This document shows positions 16,682 through 24,474 of a stretch of 64,000 nucleotides of DNA, piece by piece (positions within the stretch are counted from its first letter, which is position 1; each line of letters opens with the position of its first letter). The notes under the pieces were generated by a model, which did not search any database, had not been told where the DNA came from, and worked only from the letters and a program-made list of their open reading frames with translations. Source of the DNA: Limisphaerales bacterium. Lineage in GTDB: Bacteria > Verrucomicrobiota > Verrucomicrobiia > Limisphaerales > UBA1100. Location: NCBI GenBank assembly GCA_014382585.1, contig JACNJL010000030.1, positions 1-64,000 on the forward strand, in the 5' to 3' direction. The translations under genes and the position numbers were made by a program.

Positions 16682-17715
16682 GAAATGCGGATGGCTTTTC
16701 GTTTTTCGGCGGCCTCGTAAATGGAGTAGACGACCTGCACGGCGCGGAGGCTGTCTGCGTTGCTGATGGGCGGGTCGGTGTCGTTGGCGATGGACTCAAT
16801 GCACGCGCGGACGAAGGGGGTGTAACCGCGCGGTTGTTTGTTGCCTTTCCATGTCAGCACCTTGCCGGCTTGATCGCCTTGATGGGAGAGCCAGTGGAGG
16901 GGCTGATCAAGCATTTGCTGGAGGTGCAGCCAGCCTTCGCTACCCCAGATTTTGATGTGAGAATGATAGCCGCGTTTTAAATAGTATCCAGAGGAGAGGG
17001 TGCCGAGGAAGCCGGCATCAAACTGCAGGGTGGCAGTCGCGGAATCCTCCACATCAATCGGCTGCCCGCCGACGTTGGCGATGTGGCCGGTCACCTCGGC
17101 GATGTCGGCCCCAGTAACGTATTGTGCAAGGTCGAGCCAGTGGATGCCGAGCCAAACAAGATGCCCGCCGCCTGCGCGTTTCTTTTGCGCGTACCATTGG
17201 GTGTGATACGCTTTGTTTTGGAGGCGTGTTTGGTCGGCGATGAGATGCATCTCCAGCCCGTAAATCTTTCCGATGGCGCCATCGGCAATAAGCGTTCGCG
17301 CAGCGGTGATTTCCGGATTCACCCGATTAGCCAGCGCGAGCATGACGTGCAAATGCTTGCCGTCGGCCTTCTTCACCAGCGGCGCGAAATCCTCCGCGCG
17401 CAGGCACGCCGGTTTCTCCGCGAACACGTGGCACCCCGCCTCCAGCGCGAGATCGATGACTGGGGGAGCAATGCGTGCCTCCATCGTCACCATCGCCATC
17501 GACGGATTTTCCTTTGCGAGCATTTGTTTTGCGTCCCGATGGACGGCCTTCAATTTGCCGCCGAGCACCTTGCGAGCGCGCTCCACCCAATGCCCGTCGG
17601 GGTCGGCCAACACCACGGCCCCGCACGCCTCCGTGTCGCGCAACGCATTCAAATACGCGCCCACATGCGCGCCGGTTTGGTTGGTCAAAATAGCGACATT
17701 GATTTTCTTGGGCAT
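16678..17715 (-). CDS. Gfo/Idh/MocA-family NAD(P)-dependent oxidoreductase
   Basis: 345 residues, no signal peptide, so cytoplasmic. The N-terminal Rossmann domain is followed by CHVFAEKPACLRAEDF, which carries the family EKP motif with its catalytic Lys, and GGGHLVWLGIHWLDLAQYVTG, with the expected His-containing segment. Members oxidise or reduce sugars and inositols. The N-terminal nucleotide motif is unusual (ILTNQTGAHVGAYL instead of a GxGxxG), so cofactor binding may be atypical. It lies in a tight row with the S9 peptidase and sulfatase upstream. Confidence 0.9.
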   Translation of the reverse strand: MPKKINVAILTNQTGAHVGAYLNALRDTEACGAVVLADPDGHWVERARKVLGGKLKAVHRDAKQMLAKENPSMAMVTMEARIAPPVIDLALEAGCHVFAEKPACLRAEDFAPLVKKADGKHLHVMLALANRVNPEITAARTLIADGAIGKIYGLEMHLIADQTRLQNKAYHTQWYAQKKRAGGGHLVWLGIHWLDLAQYVTGADIAEVTGHIANVGGQPIDVEDSATATLQFDAGFLGTLSSGYYLKRGYHSHIKIWGSEGWLHLQQMLDQPLHWLSHQGDQAGKVLTWKGNKQPRGYTPFVRACIESIANDTDPPISNADSLRAVQVVYSIYEAAEKRKAIRIS

Positions 17716-17724
17716 GGTCTTCCT

Positions 17725-19872
17725 TTAGTCCGTCTTGCTTGCGCCATTTATAATAATCGGCTCGGGCTTCAGATGACGGTGGAGATACAGCCAGCGAAGG
17801 CTGCTTGAATGGCTGATGAGGCCATGTTTGCTGCGGGGGTAAATCATCATGTCAAATTGCTTGCCCGCACGTTGGAGGGCGTCGGCGAGTTGCCACGTAT
17901 TGGCGGGGTGCACGTTGTCGTCGATGAGGCCGTGCAGCAGCAAGAGTTTGCCTCTTAGATTTTTTGCGCGGGTAAGGCAGGAACCGGCGCGATAGCCGTC
18001 CGGGTTTTCCTTGGGTGTGCGCATGTAGCGTTCAGTGTAAATGGTGTCGTAATTTTTCCAATCGGTCACCGGCGCGCCGGCCACGCCGACGTGGAAAACT
18101 TCCGGATAACGCAGCAACGCCAACGCACTCATATAGCCGCCGTACGAATGACCGGCAATGCCCACGCGCGTGGCATCCACGTACGCGCGCTTGGCGAGGT
18201 GGCGCACGCCGGCGGCTTGGTCGTCGAGATCCACCGTGCCAAGTTTGAGATAGCCCGCCGTTTCAAACGCCTTGCCACGCGCGGCAGTCCCACGGTTTGC
18301 AAAGGTGGCCACGAGAAAACCAAACTCACAATATGGATTCGCCGCCGAATAATGATTGGACACGCCACGCGAACTCGGCCCGCCATACACGCTCACCAAC
18401 AGCGGGTACTTACGCTTGGGATCAAAGTTTGCGGGCTTGTACAATGTGCCGTAAAGCATCGTTTTGCCGTCCGCCGCTTTGCAGGCAAACAATTCCGGCT
18501 TGGCGAGCCTCAACTCGGTCACCATTTTTTTGTCGGCATCCGATCGCTTTGTCAGCACGACAATTTCGTTGCCTTTCGTATCAAACAACGCCATCACCGG
18601 CGGCACGCCCACCGCTTCGCGTCGGGCCACGAACCATTTGTGGTCGGGCGAAATGTTGAATGTACTATAATAAAGAGCATTGCGCGTGAGCCGCGTGTGG
18701 CCGGTGCCATCAAGCCGTACACGATGCAAGTGATCGTTGAGAGGATTCCCACCACTGCGCGCGGTGAAATAAAGCCAGTCGGCTTTTTCATCCACCTTCA
18801 CAATCGAAGTGACCGGCTTGCCGTTCAGGTTCGAGAGCGACCTCAGCCGCGAGCCGTTGAGATGGCGCAGCTCGTACTGCTTCCAACCAGTGCGTTCAGT
18901 TTCCCAAATGAACCGTTTTTTGTCATCTAGAAACCGCAGCAATGGCCGGTTGTTTTGCCATGCCGGTTGCTTCTCGGTCACCACGATGCGTGTACGGCCG
19001 GTGGCAGGATCGGCGGCCACAATCTCCAGCGTGTCTTGTCGGCGGTTGGTACGATTGAAAAGCAGTGCCGATCCGTCGGGCGCGAAGCGGGCGTTGAAAA
19101 TATATTGCGTGGGATCGCCGCCCACATTCACGCGCGTGGTGCGGCGCGTTTGGCGGTCGTAAATCAGCAGACCCGCAACCGGATTGGCGTCGCCGGATTT
19201 CGGATAACGCACCGTTTGCACTTCGGTGTAGTTGGCGGTGTTGCCGGTGGTAAGGTGGTAATCGCGCAGGTGCCGCTCGTCCATTTCATAAAATGCCAAC
19301 CGCCGACTGTCGGGCGACCACCACATCGCGGTGCGTTGATGCAGCTCCTCGCCATAAACCCAACACGCGGTGCCGTAGCGAAATTTTTCCGCGCCTCCGG
19401 AGGTCACGCGCGTGGCATTTACATCCGCCGGGCCGGGCTTGGGGGCGCCCTTCGCCGGTGCGGGTTCGATGAACACATTGAAGTTTGCGTGCCGCGCCAC
19501 CCATTTGCCGTCGGGCGAAGTCACCCAAGTGGATTGCAACGCGCGCCCCACGCGATGAAAACGCACCGGCAAATGTGGCGTTGGCTTGGTTTTTGATGGC
19601 TTGCCGAGATCTGTTTCAGAAAAATCGGCGAGGCCCAAGCGAATCTGTTTGCCGCCGCGCACAAAACTCATCGAACGGCCATCGTCCGCCCATTCAACAC
19701 GGCTCACGCGGCCAGCGCCACTCAACATCGCTGTAGCCTCGCGGACACGTTGAAAGCTCTCAAACCCAGGCAAAGGCGCCAGCGGATGGGGCGGCGGTTT
19801 TTTCTCCGCCGATTCCGCCGCGCAGCAGCTGACTGCGAGCCACGAAAAAATTTTCAGCCAACGATTCATCAA
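17725..19872 (-). CDS. S9 prolyl oligopeptidase / dipeptidyl-peptidase IV-like
   Basis: 715 residues. The leader WLAVSCCAAES may be a lipobox or a signal peptide; ATG at 19872 or 19869. An N-terminal DPP-IV-type beta-propeller contains GEELHQRTAMWWSPDSRRLAFYEMDE with the Glu-Glu pair that binds the substrate amino terminus. The C-terminal hydrolase has GHSYGGY (S576), GLIDDNVH (D652) and SKHGLI (H683), a complete catalytic triad. It would release X-Pro dipeptides from peptides in the periplasm. It ends nine bases before the dehydrogenase start, suggesting an operon. Confidence 0.93.
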   Translation of the reverse strand: MMNRWLKIFSWLAVSCCAAESAEKKPPPHPLAPLPGFESFQRVREATAMLSGAGRVSRVEWADDGRSMSFVRGGKQIRLGLADFSETDLGKPSKTKPTPHLPVRFHRVGRALQSTWVTSPDGKWVARHANFNVFIEPAPAKGAPKPGPADVNATRVTSGGAEKFRYGTACWVYGEELHQRTAMWWSPDSRRLAFYEMDERHLRDYHLTTGNTANYTEVQTVRYPKSGDANPVAGLLIYDRQTRRTTRVNVGGDPTQYIFNARFAPDGSALLFNRTNRRQDTLEIVAADPATGRTRIVVTEKQPAWQNNRPLLRFLDDKKRFIWETERTGWKQYELRHLNGSRLRSLSNLNGKPVTSIVKVDEKADWLYFTARSGGNPLNDHLHRVRLDGTGHTRLTRNALYYSTFNISPDHKWFVARREAVGVPPVMALFDTKGNEIVVLTKRSDADKKMVTELRLAKPELFACKAADGKTMLYGTLYKPANFDPKRKYPLLVSVYGGPSSRGVSNHYSAANPYCEFGFLVATFANRGTAARGKAFETAGYLKLGTVDLDDQAAGVRHLAKRAYVDATRVGIAGHSYGGYMSALALLRYPEVFHVGVAGAPVTDWKNYDTIYTERYMRTPKENPDGYRAGSCLTRAKNLRGKLLLLHGLIDDNVHPANTWQLADALQRAGKQFDMMIYPRSKHGLISHSSSLRWLYLHRHLKPEPIIINGASKTD

Positions 19873-19882
19873 CGGGGTGCAA

Positions 19883-21349
19883 CTAATCGATCGGCTTGAA
19901 GGGGAAATCCGCTGACGGACTATGTTCCGACTGCATCAGCCTCCGAATTTGGTCCACCACCTTGGGGTGCTGCGCGGCAACGTCTTTGGATTCGGCGATG
20001 TCGGTTTTCAAATTGAAGAGCTGAATCTTGAGCGGGGTCTTGTTATTTTTACGGAGCATATTTTGGCGCACACCTTTCCAGTGCCCCATCCAGACCGCCT
20101 GTTGGCCGCCATAACCGGTAAATTCGCGATACAAAAAATCGCGCGGGTCTTGTTTTTTGCCAAGCAACGTGGGCGCAATGCTGATGCCGTCGATATCGAT
20201 GGATGCCGGAGCGGATGCCCCGATCAAATCCAGCACAGTGGGCAGCCAATCCTCCAGGCCGGTGCGATAATGAGACGTGCTGCCGGCTTTGATTTTGCCG
20301 GGCCACTTGACGATGAGCGGTACGCGGATACCGCCTTCGTAGAGCGAGCCTTTCAGGCCGCGCAAGGGCTTCACGCTTTCAAAAAAATCGTAATCCACTT
20401 CGAGTTTCAAATGTGTGGTGCCGTTGTCGGAGGTGAAGATGACGATGGTATTTTTTTCGAGGCCGAGTTCTTTAACGAGGTTGAGCACGTTGCCAATGTA
20501 GCGATCCATGCGGGTGATCATCGCGGCATACGCCGCGCGCGGCGTGAAGTGAGGCGTGTAGCCGTAGCCTTTGGCGCGGGTGAAGGGCGGATCATTCCAT
20601 TTCTGCGCGAGGTAGGGCTTAAGTTCCTCATCGGGCACATGCAGCGCCACGTGCGGTATGACGGTGGGGTAATAAAGAAAAAATGGCCGGTCCTTGTTTT
20701 TTTTCACAAACGCCAAGGCACGATTGTTGATGCGATCGGGCGCATAGTCTTGTCCTTTAAAAATATCGTAGCTGCGCGGATCGCCGGCATCCGCACCTTG
20801 CGGCAACGAAGCATGACCGGGCACGGGTGGCTTATTGTTGAGCGCGTACTTTTCTTTGTTGCTCCAAAGATAGGGCGGATAATAGCTGTGCGCGACACGC
20901 TGGCAGTTGTAGCCAAAAAAACGGTTAAAACCCTGATGCATAGGATCGCCCGTGGAGCCCGGGCCGCCCAAGCCCCATTTGCCGAACGCGCCGGTCACGT
21001 AGCCTTGCGCTTGCAGTAGCTCACCCATCGTCACCTCGTTGGCCGGGATGGGATGCTGACCTTCGGGCTTGAATTCCTTGTTGTTGCGCACGAACGCGTG
21101 GCCGGGATGTTTGCCGGTCATCAACACACAACGCGACGGCGCGCACACGGCGTTGCCGGAGTAATTGGCCGTGAATCGCATGCCCTCGCGCGCGAGTTGG
21201 TCGAGGTGTGGCGTCTTGATCTTCTTTTGTCCGTACGAGCCCAGCTCCGTCCAGCCGAGGTCATCGGCCATGATGAAAATGATGTTGGGCTTATCCGCCA
21301 GCAACGCGGGCACGAGGGTCAACAGGCACAGAAAAACTAGACGCTTCAT
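19883..21349 (-). CDS. secreted S1 sulfatase (arylsulfatase A type)
   Basis: 488 residues from ATG 21349. A longer in-frame start at 21454 lies inside palindromic repeat A and would precede the signal peptide, so it is rejected. Motif C69-APSR; MADDLGWTELGSYGQ and GKHPGHAFVRNN place it in a branch common in PVC genomes. FTSDNG and EGGIRVPLIVKWPG complete the active site. The stop lies ten bases before the S9 peptidase start. Substrate unknown. Confidence 0.93.
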   Translation of the reverse strand: MKRLVFLCLLTLVPALLADKPNIIFIMADDLGWTELGSYGQKKIKTPHLDQLAREGMRFTANYSGNAVCAPSRCVLMTGKHPGHAFVRNNKEFKPEGQHPIPANEVTMGELLQAQGYVTGAFGKWGLGGPGSTGDPMHQGFNRFFGYNCQRVAHSYYPPYLWSNKEKYALNNKPPVPGHASLPQGADAGDPRSYDIFKGQDYAPDRINNRALAFVKKNKDRPFFLYYPTVIPHVALHVPDEELKPYLAQKWNDPPFTRAKGYGYTPHFTPRAAYAAMITRMDRYIGNVLNLVKELGLEKNTIVIFTSDNGTTHLKLEVDYDFFESVKPLRGLKGSLYEGGIRVPLIVKWPGKIKAGSTSHYRTGLEDWLPTVLDLIGASAPASIDIDGISIAPTLLGKKQDPRDFLYREFTGYGGQQAVWMGHWKGVRQNMLRKNNKTPLKIQLFNLKTDIAESKDVAAQHPKVVDQIRRLMQSEHSPSADFPFKPID

Positions 21350-21396
21350 GGTGTGCCGCAAGCTTGCCACTTTGGGACGGGGTTTTGCAACCAATT

Positions 21397-21521
21397 CACC
21401 ACAGAGGCACAGAGTGTTTGATGAAAGCGGACTCGCAGGCTCGTCCTCCAGCAAAACTCAATGGAGGGACGAGCCTGCGAGTCCGTTGATTTTTCTCTGT
21501 GCTCTCTGTGCCTCTGTGATG
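21397..21521. repeat. outer arms of nested palindrome ('CACAGAGGCACAGAG' type)
   Basis: CACCACAGAGGCACAGAG (21397-21414) and CTCTGTGCCTCTGTGATG (21504-21521) are inverted repeats with 17 of 18 positions matching. They enclose the family A element at 21428-21485, giving a palindrome inside a palindrome in the 178-bp gap between the sulfatase and phosphoesterase genes. From memory, this CACAGAG motif is a frequent dispersed repeat in PVC genomes. Confidence 0.75.
21428..21485. repeat. palindromic repeat family A, copy 2
   Basis: Arms CGGACTCGCAGGCTCGTC... (21428-21450) and its reverse complement (21462-21485) differ by one base in length and enclose an 11-base loop. The arms match the copy at 6871-6931 almost exactly while the loops differ, as expected for REP-like elements selected for their stems. 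Confidence 0.85.
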
Positions 21522-21527
21522 AAAAAA

Positions 21528-23054
21528 TCATTCCACCCGCAGGATGCGTTTAGCGGTGTATTCGCGGCCGTACATGTCGCGCGTGACGGCTTCGAGGAGG
21601 TGGGCTCCCTTGGGTAGCTTGGCGGGTAGGGGGCCTTTCCAGAGATGATACGAATCGCGCGCGGGGCTCAGTTCGGGCGATACCTTGGCGAGCTTCTCCG
21701 CGGCGTGCAGTTGCACGTAATAAGGGTCCGGCTCGATCGTCTTTTTCAGCGGTGTCCATTTGCCCCCGTTCACGCGCAGTTTCACAGTGGATTTCTCCGA
21801 ACCGGCAAACACATTCACATACACGGACGTCTTGGCCACATCAGCGGCGGCGAGCGCCACGGGCGCGTGGATGCGTAGCTGGTGGTTGGCGGGGAACCGC
21901 GAGGCCTTGAAATCAAAGGTAGCCTTGGCGCCGTCGAAGGTGATGATCGAATAGCCGTTGGGCGCGCCGTCGCGCATGGTCGTGTGCGGAATGCCGCGCT
22001 CGTCCTTGGCGCCTTTCCACCACGTGCCGCTCACGGTGACGTTGACGATGTGATGATGCGGTTTCGCTCCCATCCAGCCGTCGCCACGGTCAATAAACTG
22101 GTGCGCCTGCCAGTGCGTGTGGCCGGAAATGCTCAATGTGTACGGGCGCTTTTCGATCAAGCGATACAGTGCCTGCCGATCGCCCGTGCCGGTGAGCGGG
22201 ATGTGCATCATGAGCATCACCAGTCGATCTTTTGGAACCCGCGCGAGGGAGGCTTTCACGAAGGCGAGCTGCCGCTTGCCAAACGCGCCGCGGTAGGCCG
22301 ATCGCTTGCGCGCCTCGTCGTGGTACCAGTCCACGTTGTCCAGCACGATGAAGTGCACCTTGCCGTAGTCATACGAATAATACGGCGGCCCGTACACGCG
22401 TTCGAAAGTTTCATCCGAAAGATGATCGAGCTTCGCCTCACGGTTCACGTCGTGGTTGCCGATGACGTTGTACCAAGGGATGCCGATCAGCGCCACGGTG
22501 CGGTTCAGACTACTGAAGAGCGACAGGTCATCAAACATGATATCGCCCAACGTCACGCCAAACTTCGCGTCCGTGCCCACCAGCTCCGCGACCACGTCAT
22601 TGGCGATGTAATCAATCTGCGTCTGCGACGTCGGTTGCGGGTCGCCAAAGAACACCGCGCGAAATTGGTCCGGCTCCGCCTGTTTGCGTAACGGAAAATC
22701 AATCGACTTCGGCAACGGCCCCGTCGGCTTGCTTCCCGGGAAACGCGAGGGCGGCGAGCCTTTCGGTTTATGGATGTAATGAAACTGCGGCAGCTTGTGC
22801 GCGTTGAGCGGCGTCATCCAGCCGCTGGGCTTGAGCACAAACAGAATCGTGTCGTCAGTCACCGGCAATTTCCAGCGCCCGTCCGCATCCGTCTCCACAA
22901 TCGCCTCGCCATTGGACACGCCCACCCCCGCGAGCCCCTTCTCGCCCGCATCGCGCTGGTCATTTCCGTTGGCATCGTTGAACACAGTCCCCGAAGCCAT
23001 TTCCGCTGCCCAAGCAATGCTAGCGGTACAAAATAGAGTGATGATCGTTTTCAT
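21528..23054 (-). CDS. calcineurin-like metallophosphoesterase with Sdr-like N-terminal and C-terminal domains
   Basis: 508 residues from ATG 23054. A signal peptide is followed by an SdrD-B-like domain (SGTVFNDANGNDQRDAGEKGL), matching the N-terminal module of the MetallophosN/MetallophosC architecture. The metal-binding set is complete: FFGDPQ, TLGDIMFDD, VIGNHDVN, MMHIPL and SGHTHWQAH. A C-terminal beta domain follows. It is a periplasmic phosphatase or phosphodiesterase of unknown substrate. Only two bases separate its start from the stop of the upstream propeller gene. Confidence 0.9.
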   Translation of the reverse strand: MKTIITLFCTASIAWAAEMASGTVFNDANGNDQRDAGEKGLAGVGVSNGEAIVETDADGRWKLPVTDDTILFVLKPSGWMTPLNAHKLPQFHYIHKPKGSPPSRFPGSKPTGPLPKSIDFPLRKQAEPDQFRAVFFGDPQPTSQTQIDYIANDVVAELVGTDAKFGVTLGDIMFDDLSLFSSLNRTVALIGIPWYNVIGNHDVNREAKLDHLSDETFERVYGPPYYSYDYGKVHFIVLDNVDWYHDEARKRSAYRGAFGKRQLAFVKASLARVPKDRLVMLMMHIPLTGTGDRQALYRLIEKRPYTLSISGHTHWQAHQFIDRGDGWMGAKPHHHIVNVTVSGTWWKGAKDERGIPHTTMRDGAPNGYSIITFDGAKATFDFKASRFPANHQLRIHAPVALAAADVAKTSVYVNVFAGSEKSTVKLRVNGGKWTPLKKTIEPDPYYVQLHAAEKLAKVSPELSPARDSYHLWKGPLPAKLPKGAHLLEAVTRDMYGREYTAKRILRVE

Positions 23055-23056
23055 TT

Positions 23057-24304
23057 TTAATTTTTCCCAATGCAAAACAGCCACTCCTGTCGGCCGCCGC
23101 GCTTGGCGGTGACTCGGAGGTAGAGGCGGCTGCCGCTGATAACCGGGGAGGCGTACATTTCCTCGCCAAGTTGATTGGTGGCCAGCAACTTGAACTCTTT
23201 CGGGTCCGTGCTGAACACGTAGCTTTTGCCCGCGAGATTGGTGGCGTAAATGCGGTTGCCGGCGAGAACAGGCGAGGCGAAAAAGGCGCCGCCGAGTCGT
23301 TCTTTCCAGCGCTCCTTGCCGGTAGCCGAATCCCAGCACACTGCAAAACCGGCATCCATCGTGGCGTAGAGTTGATCGCCCTTCACGAGCATGGAGGGCA
23401 CATACACGCGCGCGGTGTTTTGCCAGGCCACCTCGCCGGAGCCGTCGGCCTCCACGGCCATGGTGTGATTCTTCGGCCAGCCGCCGCTGATGAACACGCG
23501 TTTGCCGTCGGTCACCGTGGTGGTCACGCACTCCTGGGTGCTGCCCTTTATCTCCCAATGCTTCTTGCCCGTGAGCGGGTCGAGGCTGGTGATGAGTTCC
23601 GCACCGGCAAACACCATCTGCAATTGGTCATGGGCGGTCACCATCACCGGTGTGGTGTAGTTCGGATACTTCGGCCGCTGAATGCGCCACAGCTCCTTGC
23701 CGGTCTGCTTGTTGAACCCGACCACCGCGCCGCCGATCTGTTTGCTGTCCGCCTTGGCCACCACTACGTTTTGATACACCATCGGCGAGGTGCCGAAGCC
23801 CTGATGAATCACGTAATCGCTCACCGATTTTTGCCAGCGCACCTTGCCGTCCATGCCCAGCGCCGTGAGAAAGACCTGCTTGTCATTCGGGAAGGACACG
23901 TACAACTGCTCCCCATCGCACACCACTGATGACGAGGCATGCGACGCGTGTTTGTTGCCGCCCTTCAAAAACTTGCCCGTGTGTACCGGCGTCCGCCAAA
24001 TCAGTTTCCCCGTCGCCTTCGCGAGGCAGAGCACCGATTGCACCTGCGAATCCGCCTCCGCCGTGGCGAGATAAATGCGGTCGCCCACAATCGTCGGCGT
24101 GCTGTGCCCGCGCCCCGGCAGCGCGATCTTCCAAGCCACATTCTCCTCCGGCCCCCATTTCACCGGCAACCCTTCCACCGCCTGCGCATGCCCATCGCCC
24201 TGCAGCCCCCGCCAAGCCGGCCAGTCGGTGGGTTGAAACTTAAACGGCGCGGCCGAGAGGATGGTGGCTCCGGTCAACAGGGAAAATAGAATCGTCTTTT
24301 TCAT
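23057..24304 (-). CDS. secreted PQQ-like beta-propeller protein
   Basis: 415 residues from ATG 24304; the longer frame to 24388 is rejected because it starts before the signal peptide. After the leader, WPAWRGLQGDGHA opens a PQQ-type propeller with repeated blades such as LCLAKATGKLIWRTPV, ALGMDGKVRWQKSV, GFNKQTGKELWRIQ and CWDSATGKERWKERL. Proteins of this type in PVC bacteria resemble BamB or quinoprotein dehydrogenases, but the residues needed to hold PQQ were not identified. Probably co-transcribed with the phosphoesterase. Confidence 0.88.
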   Translation of the reverse strand: MKKTILFSLLTGATILSAAPFKFQPTDWPAWRGLQGDGHAQAVEGLPVKWGPEENVAWKIALPGRGHSTPTIVGDRIYLATAEADSQVQSVLCLAKATGKLIWRTPVHTGKFLKGGNKHASHASSSVVCDGEQLYVSFPNDKQVFLTALGMDGKVRWQKSVSDYVIHQGFGTSPMVYQNVVVAKADSKQIGGAVVGFNKQTGKELWRIQRPKYPNYTTPVMVTAHDQLQMVFAGAELITSLDPLTGKKHWEIKGSTQECVTTTVTDGKRVFISGGWPKNHTMAVEADGSGEVAWQNTARVYVPSMLVKGDQLYATMDAGFAVCWDSATGKERWKERLGGAFFASPVLAGNRIYATNLAGKSYVFSTDPKEFKLLATNQLGEEMYASPVISGSRLYLRVTAKRGGRQEWLFCIGKN

Positions 24305-24398
24305 CGGCGAAGGAGTGAACGCCAAAAGCCTCGCGGCAAATCCCGATGGCGGCAAGGTGAAAAGTCTCACGCAGAGACGTGGAGGCATTTAGGAATAT

Positions 24399-24451
24399 GG
24401 GCCAAGGTGGAGCTTGCCCCTCCCGGGAGGGAACGAGTTTCACCTCGTCCC
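24399..24451. repeat. palindromic repeat family B, double hairpin
   Basis: Two adjoining hairpins: GGGCCAAGGTGGAGCTTGCCCC then GGGAGGGAACGAG with CTCGTCCC. The same two-hairpin design is at 57837-57896. It lies in the 170-bp gap between the propeller gene and the PVC-heme gene. The rest of the gap contains another dispersed-repeat-like stretch (CACGCAGAGACGTGGAGG, 24369-24386) and nothing else. Confidence 0.75.
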
Positions 24452-24474
24452 TTTTCTAATCCTTCTGCGTGATG

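Noticed and set aside
21350-21454. N-terminal extension of the 19883-21349 sulfatase
   Set aside because: Coded by the family A palindrome and placed in front of the signal peptide.
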